Notes under the pieces: generated by a model
What the model was told of the DNA's origin: nothing
What the model saw: only the letters and a program-made list of their open reading frames with translations
Database searches by the model: none
Position numbers and translations under genes: made by a program
Shown: positions 8,545-17,750 of the stretch, one piece after another
Position numbering within the stretch: position 1 is the first letter of the stretch
How the letters are laid out: each line of letters begins with the position of its first letter
Origin: Burkholderia sp. PAMC 26561
GTDB taxonomy: Bacteria > Pseudomonadota > Gammaproteobacteria > Burkholderiales > Burkholderiaceae
Length of the DNA: 64,000 nt
Assembly (NCBI RefSeq): GCF_001557535.2
Contig: NZ_CP014315.1
Span: forward strand, 868,001 to 932,000
Direction of reading: 5' to 3'

Positions 8545-9480
8545 ATGACAAGCCGAGCTTTTTTGTTTGGCGCGTTGTCTATTTACTTCCTCGTTCAGGT
8601 GCGGGTCATGGTGATGAAAAAGGTCCTGTCGGCTCCCACACGACCAGGCGCGCCCTCGGCAAACGGCGTGAACAAAAGCGCAGGCGCCGCATCTTCGTTG
8701 ATTGCACCGGTTGCATCGTCCAGAGGTCGCGGCCGCGCGTCGGAAACACGAATCGCGCTGCCCAACTTGCGCGGCCAGCTTCAGGTGGACTCGCACGAGC
8801 CTATCGGCAAGCAGATCTTTCGCGCGTTGCGGGAAGCGATCTTTTCCGGCTTGCTCGTTCCCGGCACGCCGCTGTCCGAAACAGAAGTATCGGAGATGTT
8901 CGATGTATCGCGGCAACCCGTTCGCGAAGCGTTCATCAAACTTGTCGAATCTGGCGTGCTGCAGGTTTTGCCTCAGCGCGGGACTTTCGTCAAAAAGATA
9001 TCGCCGAGGCGAGTCCGCGAAGGCCGGTTCATCCGCGAAGCCATCGAGGCCGCCGTCGCGCGCAAAGCCGCAATGGCGATCACTGACTCGCAACTGTCAG
9101 ATCTCGCCGATAACCTGCGCGACCAGAAAGTCGCGGCCAAGGTCAACGACACCTCCGCCTTCCTCGCGCTCGACGAGCGGTTTCATTTCCTGATCGCGCA
9201 ATCCATAGACTGCGTGGCCGCGTGGGACACCATCCAGGACATCAAGGCGCAGATGGACCGCGTGCGGTACCTGAGCTTGCCCGATGTCTCGCCACTGGAG
9301 CTCATCATCAGGCAGCACGCGCGGATTGTGAGCGCGCTGAAGGCGCATGACGCCGATGGAGCCGAGGAGGCCATGCGTGCCCACTTGCGGGAGATATTGA
9401 CCTCCCTGAAGCCCGTTGCCGAGCGCAATCCCGACTGGTTCGAGCCGGACGAGCCCGAGCGGGTTCAACTCACCATATAG
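8545..9480 (+). CDS. GntR/FCD-family transcriptional regulator of the hexonate cluster
   Basis: Up to 311 residues. The first about 70 are low-complexity, and internal ATGs at 8608 and 8614 are possible starts. From about residue 88 a GntR winged helix follows: IGKQIFRALREAIFSG, PLSETEVSEMFDVSRQPVREA and a wing with LPQRGTFV. A helical FCD effector domain comes next, with metal-ligand-type residues in DERFHFLIA and QHARIVSAL. FCD regulators of the UxuR/ExuR class sense sugar acids and usually repress. It is 54 bp downstream of the transporter and closes the cluster, so it probably controls both the plus-strand genes and the divergent reductase. Confidence 0.9.
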   Translation: MTSRAFLFGALSIYFLVQVRVMVMKKVLSAPTRPGAPSANGVNKSAGAASSLIAPVASSRGRGRASETRIALPNLRGQLQVDSHEPIGKQIFRALREAIFSGLLVPGTPLSETEVSEMFDVSRQPVREAFIKLVESGVLQVLPQRGTFVKKISPRRVREGRFIREAIEAAVARKAAMAITDSQLSDLADNLRDQKVAAKVNDTSAFLALDERFHFLIAQSIDCVAAWDTIQDIKAQMDRVRYLSLPDVSPLELIIRQHARIVSALKAHDADGAEEAMRAHLREILTSLKPVAERNPDWFEPDEPERVQLTI

Positions 9481-9701
9481 CGGCGTGCCGAAAAACGTCC
9501 GCAGGCATTCCACATCCCGAAATAGAAAGTACTCAAGCCGGTCTCGTCGGGACGCGAAAGTTAATTCCCGGTCGTAAAACCAGACCTAAAAAGACCGGTT
9601 AAATCCCTTCGAAAGAAAAATGAGGCAAAATTCAATGGTTAACGCCGGTTTGTGACGCGGCCGGCGGCGTTTCAACCTCTTTCCCTTTTCTCGGATTAGC
9701 G

Positions 9702-11939
9702 ATGAGCACCCAACAACCCACGATCATCTACACCCTGACTGACGAGGCTCCGCTGCTGGCGACCAACGCCTTTCTGCCCATCATCCGCACGTTCACCGCG
9801 CCGGCAGGAATCAACGTCACCACCAGCGACATCTCGGTCGCCGGCCGTATCCTGGGTGAGTTCCCCGAGTTCCTGACCGAAGAACAACGCGTTCCCGACA
9901 ACCTCGCCGAACTCGGCCGCCTGACGTTGCTGCCTGAAACCAACATCATCAAGTTGCCGAACATCAGCGCGTCGCAGCATCAGTTGATTGGTGCGATCAA
10001 GGAACTGCAGGGCAAGGGCTACAAGATCCCCGACTTCCCCGAAGACCCGAAGACGGACGCAGAGAAGTCGATTCGCCAGCGTTACTCCAAGTGCCTCGGC
10101 AGCGCCGTGAACCCCGTGCTGCGCGAAGGCAACTCCGACCGCCGCGCGCCTGCCGCCGTCAAGAACTATGCGCGCAAGAATCCGCACAGCATGGCCAAGT
10201 GGAGCATGGCTTCGCGCACCCACGTGGCGCACATGAAGCACGGCGATTTCTATCATGGCGAAAAGTCCATGACGATCGACCATGCGCGCGACGTCAAGAT
10301 GGAACTCGTCAGCAAGAGCGGCAAGACCATTGTGCTCAAGCCGAAGGTGTCGCTGCTGGAAGGCGAGATCATCGACAGCATGTTCATGAGCAAGAAGGCG
10401 CTGTGCGACTTCTACGAAGAACAGATGGAAGATGCGCGTGAAACCGGCGTGATGCTGTCGCTGCACGTGAAGGCCACCATGATGAAGGTCTCGCACCCCA
10501 TCGTGTTCGGTCACGCCGTGAAGATTTTCTACAAGGATGCGTTTGCCAAGCACGGCAAGCTCTTCGATGAACTCGGCGTCAACGTCAACAACGGCCTCGT
10601 CAATCTGTACGACAAGATTGAAAGCCTGCCGAGCTCCAAGCGCGAAGAAATCATCCGTGACATGCATGCTTGCCACGAGCATCGTCCGGAACTCGCAATG
10701 GTCGATTCCGCCAAGGGCATCTCCAACCTGCACGCGCCGAACGACGTGATCGTGGATGCATCCATGCCCGCGATGATCCGCATTGGCGGCAAGATGTGGG
10801 GCGCCGATGGCCGTCCGAAAGACACCAAGGCCGTGATTCCAGAAAGCACGTTTGCGCGTATCTATCAGGAGATCATCAACTTCTGCAAGACCAACGGCAA
10901 CTTTGATCCGGTCACCATGGGCACCGTGCCGAACGTCGGTTTGATGGCGCAGCAGGCTGAGGAGTACGGTTCGCACGACAAGACGTTCGAAGTGCCGGAA
11001 GCGGGTGAAGCGCGCATTGTCGATATCGCCACGGGCGAAGTGCTGTTGACGCAGAACGTGGAAGAGGGCGATATCTGGCGTATGTGCCAGGTGAAGGACG
11101 CGCCGATTCGCGACTGGGTGAAGCTCGCTGTGACGCGTGCGCGCAACTCCGGCATGCCGGCGATTTTCTGGCTGGACCCGTATCGTCCGCACGAAGCCGA
11201 GATGATCAAGAAGGTCGAAACGTATTTGAAGGATCACGATACGACCGGTCTGGACATTCAGATCATGTCGCAGGTTCGTGCGATGCGTTACACGCTTGAG
11301 CGCGTGATTCGCGGTCTGGATACGATTTCGGTGACGGGCAATATCCTGCGCGATTACCTGACGGACTTGTTCCCGATCATGGAACTGGGAACCAGCGCGA
11401 AGATGCTTTCTATCGTTCCGTTGATGGCTGGTGGCGGGATGTATGAGACGGGCGCGGGTGGGTCGGCGCCTAAGCATGTCAAGCAGTTGGTTGAGGAGAA
11501 CCATCTGCGTTGGGATTCGTTGGGGGAGTTTTTGGCGCTGGCTGTGTCGCTTGAAGATCTGGGTATCAAGACCGGGAACGCGAAGGCCAAGGTTCTTGCA
11601 AAGACGCTCGATGCCGCGACCGGGTTGCTGCTTGAGAACAACAAGAATCCTTCGCCGAAGACCGGGCAACTGGATAACCGCGGTAGTCAGTTTTATCTGG
11701 CTATGTATTGGGCGCAGGAACTGGCCAAGCAGACGGATGATGCTGAGTTGGCGGGGTTGTTCGCGCCGCTGGCAAAGCGTTTGACCGAGGATGAAGCTAC
11801 GATCGTTGCCGAGCTGGCTGCTGTGCAGGGACATGCGGCTGATATTGGTGGGTATTACTGGCCTGATGTTGAGAAGCTTGGGGCGGTTATGCGGCCTAGT
11901 AAGACGTTGAATGCGGCGTTGGGGACGGTTAAGGGTTGA
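9702..11939 (+). CDS. icd: NADP-dependent isocitrate dehydrogenase, monomeric type
   Basis: A 745-residue enzyme with the monomeric IDH-II architecture, unrelated in length to the about 416-residue dimeric form. It oxidatively decarboxylates isocitrate to 2-oxoglutarate, yielding NADPH for the TCA cycle. Family landmarks include [12 protein letters not shown] near residue 85, SNP-type [12 protein letters not shown] near 135, [17 protein letters not shown] near 255, and [13 protein letters not shown] near 368. The gene stands alone, with its own upstream region and a strong terminator just downstream. Codon use near the 3' end is visibly GT-richer than at the 5' end, but the frame is intact. 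Confidence 0.97.
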   Translation: MSTQQPTIIYTLTDEAPLLATNAFLPIIRTFTAPAGINVTTSDISVAGRILGEFPEFLTEEQRVPDNLAELGRLTLLPETNIIKLPNISASQHQLIGAIKELQGKGYKIPDFPEDPKTDAEKSIRQRYSKCLGSAVNPVLREGNSDRRAPAAVKNYARKNPHSMAKWSMASRTHVAHMKHGDFYHGEKSMTIDHARDVKMELVSKSGKTIVLKPKVSLLEGEIIDSMFMSKKALCDFYEEQMEDARETGVMLSLHVKATMMKVSHPIVFGHAVKIFYKDAFAKHGKLFDELGVNVNNGLVNLYDKIESLPSSKREEIIRDMHACHEHRPELAMVDSAKGISNLHAPNDVIVDASMPAMIRIGGKMWGADGRPKDTKAVIPESTFARIYQEIINFCKTNGNFDPVTMGTVPNVGLMAQQAEEYGSHDKTFEVPEAGEARIVDIATGEVLLTQNVEEGDIWRMCQVKDAPIRDWVKLAVTRARNSGMPAIFWLDPYRPHEAEMIKKVETYLKDHDTTGLDIQIMSQVRAMRYTLERVIRGLDTISVTGNILRDYLTDLFPIMELGTSAKMLSIVPLMAGGGMYETGAGGSAPKHVKQLVEENHLRWDSLGEFLALAVSLEDLGIKTGNAKAKVLAKTLDAATGLLLENNKNPSPKTGQLDNRGSQFYLAMYWAQELAKQTDDAELAGLFAPLAKRLTEDEATIVAELAAVQGHAADIGGYYWPDVEKLGAVMRPSKTLNAALGTVKG

Positions 11940-11992
11940 GGCTTTGAGCCGCTCTATGGATTAGGGCGGTTCTCACTCAGCTAGCGATTTAG

Positions 11993-12033
11993 GGGCTCCT
12001 TCCGGCGATAGCAGGAAGGAGCCCTTGATTTTT
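11993..12033 (+). terminator. Rho-independent terminator of icd
   Basis: A perfect 11-bp stem GGGCTCCTTCC (11993-12003) pairs with GGAAGGAGCCC (12014-12024) around a 10-nt loop, followed by TTGATTTTT. It starts 54 bp after the icd stop and marks the left edge of the accessory island. Confidence 0.92.
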
Positions 12034-12516
12034 ACTGTAGTGTGTCTGTTTTTCGGCCTGAGCGGACACTGACCACACTGCATTAACGCGGGCGAATGAC
12101 CCCTTTGGGGCGCTCCGCCATGTGGCGCCGATCGGCCAATTCCCGTCATTCATGATTGATCTTCTACGGTCATCCAGACGACTGCAACGCTTTGATAAGC
12201 GGACGGACAAAGCAGCCTTGCGTCGCAGGCTCGACGCATGGGCAATCGTTTTCCTTTGCTCTGCACTATCACCAATAATGGCGCATTCTGTGTCGATTTG
12301 GCCATTTGCCGTGTCGCACGCCGCAAATACACGCCAAACGGACTTTTAACGTCGGAAATAGCTCTGACGTCAAAGCCGCTTGCCAAGTGAAATCCGCACG
12401 ACACCGCATTGTCACCCTAGCTTAAAATCTGCATACTAATAAGCAGACTGGGTCGAGATGCTGCGAAGGCTATTTTGGGCTTCGCATTGACAACAATGCA
12501 TTCAGGGGTGGGGAAA
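12034..12516. other. Intergenic region at left edge of accessory island, no supported gene
   Basis: About 480 bp between the icd terminator and the ATPase gene. Short open frames exist on both strands (12122-12349, 12150-12404), but neither shows a recognisable motif. Composition is more even than in the flanking core genes. I found no integrase, tRNA or direct repeat that would define an attachment site. GACAAC near 12487 and GGGGTGGGGAAA before 12517 may belong to the ATPase promoter and RBS. Confidence 0.5.
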
Positions 12517-12783
12517 ATGAGTTCGGCTAGGCATGACTATCATCAGTTTCTCGGTTGGTTGCACCGTCCCGAGAGAGGTGCATCTGACGACGTTCGACGC
12601 CTAGCCAATTTAATTGAGGTCAACTTCGACACCGTCGCCGCGAGCTCGCGCGCGCAGAGTCGACGATCTGTAGCGCTGGCCGCAATCGCGCGCGAGTCTT
12701 TGCCGACCGCAAGCTTTGAGCTTCCCGCGGTAGCAGGCGCAGTCCAGACCGGGTTTGGGAGTGGAGGGCGCTTCATAGTCTGA
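12517..12783 (+). pseudogene. N-terminal segment of the AAA ATPase, separated by a frameshift
   Basis: From the ATG at 12517, preceded by GGGGTGGGGAAA, this frame encodes about 88 residues, including a conserved-looking HDYHQFLGWLHRPERGASDD and a helical ANLIEVNFDTVAASSR. The frame stops at 12783. In the neighbouring frame, the sequence from about 12750 reads VWEWRALHSLTVGPFRGF and runs directly into the Walker A of the main ATPase ORF. One missing base between about 12745 and 12757 (around CCGGGTTTGGG) would join the halves into one protein of about 900 residues. It may be a real mutation or a base-calling error. Confidence 0.72.
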
Positions 12784-12845
12784 CCGTCGGGCCTTTTCGA
12801 GGCTTTCGAGTACCGGAAACTTTCAACTTTCCGCAGCGAATCACC

Positions 12846-15245
12846 ATGTTCTACGGCCCTAACGGCAGCGGCAAGACGAGCCTCTGCGAGGCCCTCGAGT
12901 TGGCGTTGCTGGGCTCCGTAGACGAGGCTTCGGCGAAGCGCATTCCGTCACAACGCTACTTCGCAAATCTCCATGAACGGCGATACGAACCCCCTGCGCT
13001 ATTGGCACTCGACGAAAACGGCCAAGCCTCAGCAGTTAGACCCGACGCAGCGGCTCACCGATTTTGTTTCATTGAAAAGAACCGTATCGACAACTTCTCG
13101 CGCATTGCAGCTAAGACGGCCGGCGAAAAGAAGGACTTGATCGCTTCACTGTTTGGATTAGAGCAGTTCCATGACTTTGTCGGCAACTTTAACGAGTCGA
13201 TGGACGCCCAACTGAGCCTGACCGCCGCGCAGCAGCAGGAACTTGCGACTCGGCGAGCGGCGCTGCAACGCGACCAATTCACGGTAGACAGTGAGACGCA
13301 GGCAGTCCAGGCAATCTCACGCGATGAGGCAGCTTATGCCGAAGCTTTCAAGCTTGGGCTGTCGTATGCTGAGCTCCTTGTCCTCATCGGTAGCGAGCAG
13401 ACACCGGGCCGTCTGCAATATCTGAACGGGCAACTGGATGGGCCGACGCCTTCTCTATATGGTGTTAGCAGCGCGAGGCTCACGGAGGCATACCGCGCAG
13501 CGGACGATGAACAGACCCGGCTCGAGAATGTCAGCGCAAGACTTGCCGCAAAGACTGCAGAGACTTCATTTCAAAGCCTGTACAACGCAGTGCTGGGACT
13601 GCAAGCCGAAATGCCCGGCAATTGCCCCGCCTGCGGAACGCCGCTCACGGGCGAGTACCACGCCGCACGTGACCCTTACGCCCAAGCTCGTGAAGGGCTG
13701 GCTCAGCTAAGAGACCTCGCCGCTTTGCAGGCAGAGATGACCAGCGTTCGACGGACATGGGAGGCCGCATCTCGCGGCTTGGAGGCGCTTCTCTCAAACT
13801 TCGCTCAACGCGTCGGCGCCAATGCGGGCAGCCAAGACGAACGACTGCAACACCTCTCGGCGCCCGCGGTTGACCATAGCAAAGCGTGGTGGCGGGCAAG
13901 CTATGAGGCGCCTGATGGTATTAAGTCGATGGCGAAGAAGATTGTTGATATGGCGGTCGAGTGTGAAGGGCTCGATACGCAAACAAATCTTGCGCTAGCA
14001 AGCCGCACCGAAATGGCCCAGGAGCGAGTCCGGCTGGTTCAAGCGGGTCAAGCCGTCGCGGGCTTCATCGCTCGGCGGGTTGAGCTGGCGAAGCAGGTGG
14101 CCACGGCTAGACAGGTCATCCAAAATTTTGATCATGCGAACGCCGAACTCATCGCGGGAGTCGCTCGGGAGGCTGCGCTCGTCACTCGCGACCACCGCAT
14201 CAAAGCGGCGTATGACGACTTCCTCAGACTACTGCGTCAGTTTCGTTCGGAACATCCCGGCACTTTAATCGCCGGTCTCAACACGACTGCGCTGGACATC
14301 TACAACGAATTCAACCGCCGCGACCATGACGGGGACAAACTTGCAGCTCTCCGCCTTCCGATCGGCGAGGATGGCCGTATCGAGCTCGCCTTCCGCGGCG
14401 CGCCGCAGATCAATGTGGATGCGCTCCACGTTCTCAGCGAAGGGCATTTGCGTTGCCTCGGCGTTGCCATTTTGCTTGCCAAGGCAATAGACGTGCGAGC
14501 ACCGGCCATCATTTTCGACGACGCAATCAATGCCATCGATACCGAGCACCGTGAGGGCATTCGCGAGGCGATATTTCAGAGCGACCGCTTCGCGAGAACC
14601 CAGATTATCGTCACGTGCCACAGTAGCGAGTTCATCAAAGACCTGCAAAACCATGTCGGCGCCGACCAGTGGACTGCCTACTACTTGATGCCCCATATCG
14701 GCGACTACCGACCGCGCGTAAGGGGTAACGAGCTCACATTTAACTACCTCAGGCAGGCCCGGGATGCCCTAGAGATTGGCGACTCGCGTAATGCCCTCGG
14801 CTCGGCCAGGCAGAGTCTTGAAATGCTGACTGATAAGGTATGGAAATGGTTGGGCAAGTACGAGCTCGGCCAATTGACTGTTCCGTTGGCCGGACGCGGC
14901 GCGGAGCCAGCGTTACGGAATTTATGCGAGGCGTTGAAGAAGCGGCTTGACGACGCACGCACTTTCGTGCATCCGGACAAGCCCGCCCTTGTGCAAGGGC
15001 TTGGCGCCGTCCTCGGCGTACCGGCGCCGTCGAACGTGTGGCTATATTTGAACAAAGGTATTCACGAGGAGGCAAATCGGGACGATTACGATCCGAACCT
15101 CGTCCGGACGATCGTGGAGAACCTTGAAATGCTGAATCAGCTACAACTCCGCTCGATGTCGGCTGCCATGGCTGGTGTCGCGCAAGCGGCTGTCACCGCA
15201 GCAGTCGGAGCTACTGCTGTCGGGGGCAGGCGCAACCGCGTTTAG
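12846..15245 (+). CDS. Rad50/SbcC-like zinc-hook AAA ATPase, candidate defence protein (main ORF)
   Basis: The 799-residue ORF starts just before Walker A (YGPNGSGKTSLCEALE). In-frame codons back to 12720, including LTVGPFRGF and VPETFNFPQRIT, show that the real N-terminus lies upstream and is lost to a frameshift. A coiled-coil-like middle carries a zinc hook, CPAC at about residues 260-263. The Walker B region is IIFDDAINAIDTEHREG near 553-568, followed by the H-loop-like IIVTCHSSEF. Residues about 630-790 form an extra helical domain with SARQSLEMLTDKVW and YLNKGIHEEANRDD, vaguely HEPN-like. No TOPRIM is visible, arguing against Gabija- or OLD-type proteins. The convergent nuclease-like gene and local base composition suggest anti-phage or genome-defence function, which is inference. 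Confidence 0.82.
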   Translation: MFYGPNGSGKTSLCEALELALLGSVDEASAKRIPSQRYFANLHERRYEPPALLALDENGQASAVRPDAAAHRFCFIEKNRIDNFSRIAAKTAGEKKDLIASLFGLEQFHDFVGNFNESMDAQLSLTAAQQQELATRRAALQRDQFTVDSETQAVQAISRDEAAYAEAFKLGLSYAELLVLIGSEQTPGRLQYLNGQLDGPTPSLYGVSSARLTEAYRAADDEQTRLENVSARLAAKTAETSFQSLYNAVLGLQAEMPGNCPACGTPLTGEYHAARDPYAQAREGLAQLRDLAALQAEMTSVRRTWEAASRGLEALLSNFAQRVGANAGSQDERLQHLSAPAVDHSKAWWRASYEAPDGIKSMAKKIVDMAVECEGLDTQTNLALASRTEMAQERVRLVQAGQAVAGFIARRVELAKQVATARQVIQNFDHANAELIAGVAREAALVTRDHRIKAAYDDFLRLLRQFRSEHPGTLIAGLNTTALDIYNEFNRRDHDGDKLAALRLPIGEDGRIELAFRGAPQINVDALHVLSEGHLRCLGVAILLAKAIDVRAPAIIFDDAINAIDTEHREGIREAIFQSDRFARTQIIVTCHSSEFIKDLQNHVGADQWTAYYLMPHIGDYRPRVRGNELTFNYLRQARDALEIGDSRNALGSARQSLEMLTDKVWKWLGKYELGQLTVPLAGRGAEPALRNLCEALKKRLDDARTFVHPDKPALVQGLGAVLGVPAPSNVWLYLNKGIHEEANRDDYDPNLVRTIVENLEMLNQLQLRSMSAAMAGVAQAAVTAAVGATAVGGRRNRV

Positions 15246-15468
15246 CGTTTGCGCCAAAAAAAACCGCAGATTTTATGCGGTCCGGCGACTACTATTCTGA
15301 CCTCGGAGAAGCGGCCAAGTTTGAAAAGCTCCCGACTCAGGGTCGGTCGGCTACAACATGCGTCGACCTGAGTGCCCGAGAACAACGCCCGCCCGGCGCT
15401 GTTCACCTTGGCGAGGATCGAATCCGCTTCGGCAGCCATAGTGAAGGAATTTCAGTTTCCTAAACGAA

Positions 15469-16023
15469 TCAATTTTTCTGTTTGCTTGAGGCGTCCCGTA
15501 TTATCAAGCTTGAGAAATCCAGCTTTACGATGTAGGGATTTTCTTCTGGGCCTAGTGATTTTACTTTTTTGGCGGATTTTCTTTCTCGGTCCCCCAGTTT
15601 AGCCGTCAGTAGGCCATAGGTATTCTGAACAAACTCTTTTTGCTTAGTAATGTCGAAATCGCAGCGGGGCGGAATTTGATTATAAAAATTAAAAAATCTA
15701 TTGGCCAAAAGGAAAATCGATTTTGCGCTGTCGCCCGAATGCAGTTTGATATAGGGGCGGTTGGCTTCATTATCCTCCATGATCTCCCAATCCCGTCCCT
15801 GCTCCTCCATCACAAGGGCGGCAGAGAATAGGAGTCGACCTTGGTCGGCGCACACCGAAGCATAGCGTCCGGAATGTTCGCCTGCAGTTGCTGTCATCAG
15901 TGTTGGCTTCGCCCAATCCCCGTGAAAACGTAGAAAGACTTCGTTCCCCGACGCGATGAAATAGCTGTTTTGAGCGTGGAGGGCGGCGTTGTTTGACAGC
16001 CCGACAGTAAATTCACTTGGCAT
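15469..16023 (-). CDS. Hypothetical protein, AT-richer island gene
   Basis: A 184-residue protein I do not recognise. It has no signal peptide or membrane segment. The N-terminal half has short alternating hydrophobic stretches that could form a beta-rich fold (EVFLRFHGDWAKPTL, GRYASVCADQGRLLF). The C-terminal third is Lys/Arg-rich (KLGDRERKSAKKVKSL). Base composition is clearly more AT-rich than its neighbours, pointing to horizontal origin. It converges with the ATPase gene, 223 bp away, and lies 239 bp downstream of the nuclease-like gene on the same strand. It could be a partner of that gene or an independent acquisition. Confidence 0.6.
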   Translation of the reverse strand: MPSEFTVGLSNNAALHAQNSYFIASGNEVFLRFHGDWAKPTLMTATAGEHSGRYASVCADQGRLLFSAALVMEEQGRDWEIMEDNEANRPYIKLHSGDSAKSIFLLANRFFNFYNQIPPRCDFDITKQKEFVQNTYGLLTAKLGDRERKSAKKVKSLGPEENPYIVKLDFSSLIIRDASSKQKN

Positions 16024-16262
16024 GTTTTCTAAATTCGTCGGTGTGAGTGCTTACCTCGTGTGAGCGAAACGCAATACTATGCATGGCTCGATGCCTCGTC
16101 AACGCCTACCTCTAAGAACTGGCGCAGATAACGGGTCCACTCGGTCTGGCGCTGTTGGGTCTTACGCAGCACAACTCGCGGTGTGGTTCGATTGCGGTGC
16201 ACCGTATTAGGGTGGCCGGCCAGGATGCATACAAAATGCAGGCTTTCCAACCAGCGGTTTGC

Positions 16263-17750
16263 TTACTTGGAAGGCTGATTTTTCTGACTGCATGGCGTAA
16301 TGTCTCGCAAGGACTGAGCAACGCGCGCCAACTTTGCTTTGTCGTCAAAAAATGAGGAATCGCCAATCATTACAGTCCGAGTCGGAGAGATAGTGGCCTT
16401 GATGTCTTTCTCGAGTTGGTCCAAGATCGGTCGCAATATCGGGATGTCGATTTTCAGACGGGTCTCCGCTGCCTCGACATCCTTCAGCCCCTCGTGCGTA
16501 TGCTTGAAAAGCGTGAGCTTGAGTTCGCGGTCACTCTCGGTGGCGAAAATCACTTCACTGTAATCGCCTGCCAGAATTCTGGCGCTTGTTGCTAGGAGCC
16601 GCTGTGACAAATCTGAGATCACCTGCTCTGGCGTCTTAACGATTTCAGGGAAGAGTTTGCTTTTCAGCGCTGCCGTTGTGACACCTGCTGCAGTCACAGC
16701 CACCAGCCGGGTGTGGAGGTACGGCGCGGCCAACTGTACACTGTAAGGATGTACCTTCATTGTCCGTAGGAGGGGGATAGTTATCTCGCGAAATATCCGC
16801 TTGTTAATCTCATCTGCTATGTGAGCTATCAGCAGACCATCCAATGTTGTCCTCACCTTGAATATTGCAGCGACCAACTCCTTTAAAGCGCTAGGATCGA
16901 GCGCTTTGAAAAAATCAATGCTGAAACCGTATAGATCCACAAATCCCATACTGACGCGCTGCTCCGGCGGAATGTCCGATATACGATCCTTAATATCGCG
17001 AAGATGCTCGTCAGTTAGAAGCTTCAAACCGTGGTCATCAAGCGCCTTCCTCAGTACGGAATCAGCCTCTTCGATTGAGACGATAGTTCTAACAGTGAAG
17101 AACGAACTAAGCACCTCTGGTTCGGTATTTACACGATCGGAAAGGTCTAGACCGTTAAAGCCGACGATCCTGATTCGCTTGACGAGATCTCGAATCCGTT
17201 CGGTCGGCGGATTTGCCAAAAGCGGGCGAAATGACTCAAACTCCTCTAACGCGTCGTGCACATATCGGGCCACAGTGCCATTTCCAATCTCGATATCAAT
17301 CTGCGCCGGAAAAGAGTGGAGAAGATCGATTGCCTCTCCGGTGAAATCACCGGGGGCAAAGACGAGATAGCTGAATCTCTCTGGGGCGGGGAGGATTGAC
17401 GAGTCAAGACATGCATGGATTAGGAACTTTACAATCTCCCGAAGCAGCGCCGGCCGGGTCAAACGAGTGGAGAGCTTCTTGCATTGGATGAGCCCTCGCA
17501 CTTCCGATTCAGAGTACAGGACACAGTCTCGCCCTCGCTCTCCTACACCTTGCATAAGCGCCACGTCGTCAAAGTCAGTATGCTTTCCCGAAGCAATTTC
17601 CTTCTTCATCAGCATGTACGCTAAAGTTTCAAAATGGCGATCGCCAAGCAACTCAAAGGGGAGCTTTTGAATTGCAGGTTCAACAACCTCGGGACGGTAT
17701 CCGCCACCGAGTTCAGTTTTAAGCTGAAAGTCAGAGACCTTCCTGATCAC
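16263..17750 (-). CDS. Restriction-endonuclease-like (PD-(D/E)xK) protein with unknown C-terminal region
   Basis: A 495-residue protein. Residues about 30-110 resemble a Mrr-like nuclease fold: LPFELLGDRHFETLAYMLMK, then GVGERGRDCVLY with a candidate catalytic Asp75, then GLIQCKKL with Gln89-x-Lys91. The remaining about 380 residues are helical and contain no P-loop or NACHT motif that I can see, so they are not a typical STAND ATPase. A segment near 270-300 (VSMGFVDLYGFSIDFFKALD) and a tail with SPTRTVMIGDSSFF look structured. Composition is lower in GC than the core genes. Next to a zinc-hook ATPase this suggests a defence effector, but strand and spacing do not prove a single system. Confidence 0.68.
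   Translation of the reverse strand: MIRKVSDFQLKTELGGGYRPEVVEPAIQKLPFELLGDRHFETLAYMLMKKEIASGKHTDFDDVALMQGVGERGRDCVLYSESEVRGLIQCKKLSTRLTRPALLREIVKFLIHACLDSSILPAPERFSYLVFAPGDFTGEAIDLLHSFPAQIDIEIGNGTVARYVHDALEEFESFRPLLANPPTERIRDLVKRIRIVGFNGLDLSDRVNTEPEVLSSFFTVRTIVSIEEADSVLRKALDDHGLKLLTDEHLRDIKDRISDIPPEQRVSMGFVDLYGFSIDFFKALDPSALKELVAAIFKVRTTLDGLLIAHIADEINKRIFREITIPLLRTMKVHPYSVQLAAPYLHTRLVAVTAAGVTTAALKSKLFPEIVKTPEQVISDLSQRLLATSARILAGDYSEVIFATESDRELKLTLFKHTHEGLKDVEAAETRLKIDIPILRPILDQLEKDIKATISPTRTVMIGDSSFFDDKAKLARVAQSLRDITPCSQKNQPSK

Noticed and set aside
7816..9093. 425-residue minus-strand frame over the MFS and GntR genes
   Set aside because: Spans two real genes and their gap, with His/Arg-rich composition typical of shadow frames.
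9696..11834. 712-residue open frame on the minus strand across icd
   Set aside because: It is the complement-frame shadow of a well-conserved high-GC gene; the plus-strand IDH explains the region fully.
12122..12404. Two small overlapping frames on opposite strands
   Set aside because: No RBS, no motif and mutually overlapping; treated as non-coding.
12749..12760. GGGTTTG as a programmed -1 frameshift site in the ATPase
   Set aside because: The zero frame reads GGG TTT rather than X XXY YYZ, so re-pairing after slippage would be poor; mutation or sequencing error is simpler.
16180..16215. GGTTCGATT resembling a tRNA T-loop
   Set aside because: Flanking bases do not form a T-stem, acceptor stem or anticodon arm, so no tRNA is supported.
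16083..16262. Open stretch of about 60 codons after the nuclease-like gene in its frame
   Set aside because: It begins after a stop, has no start codon with an RBS and matches nothing I recognise; readthrough is not supported.
12846..17750. Assignment of the island to Gabija, Septu, PARIS or Lamassu
   Set aside because: No TOPRIM, HNH, DUF4435 or matching partner order is visible, so naming a known system would be unsupported.
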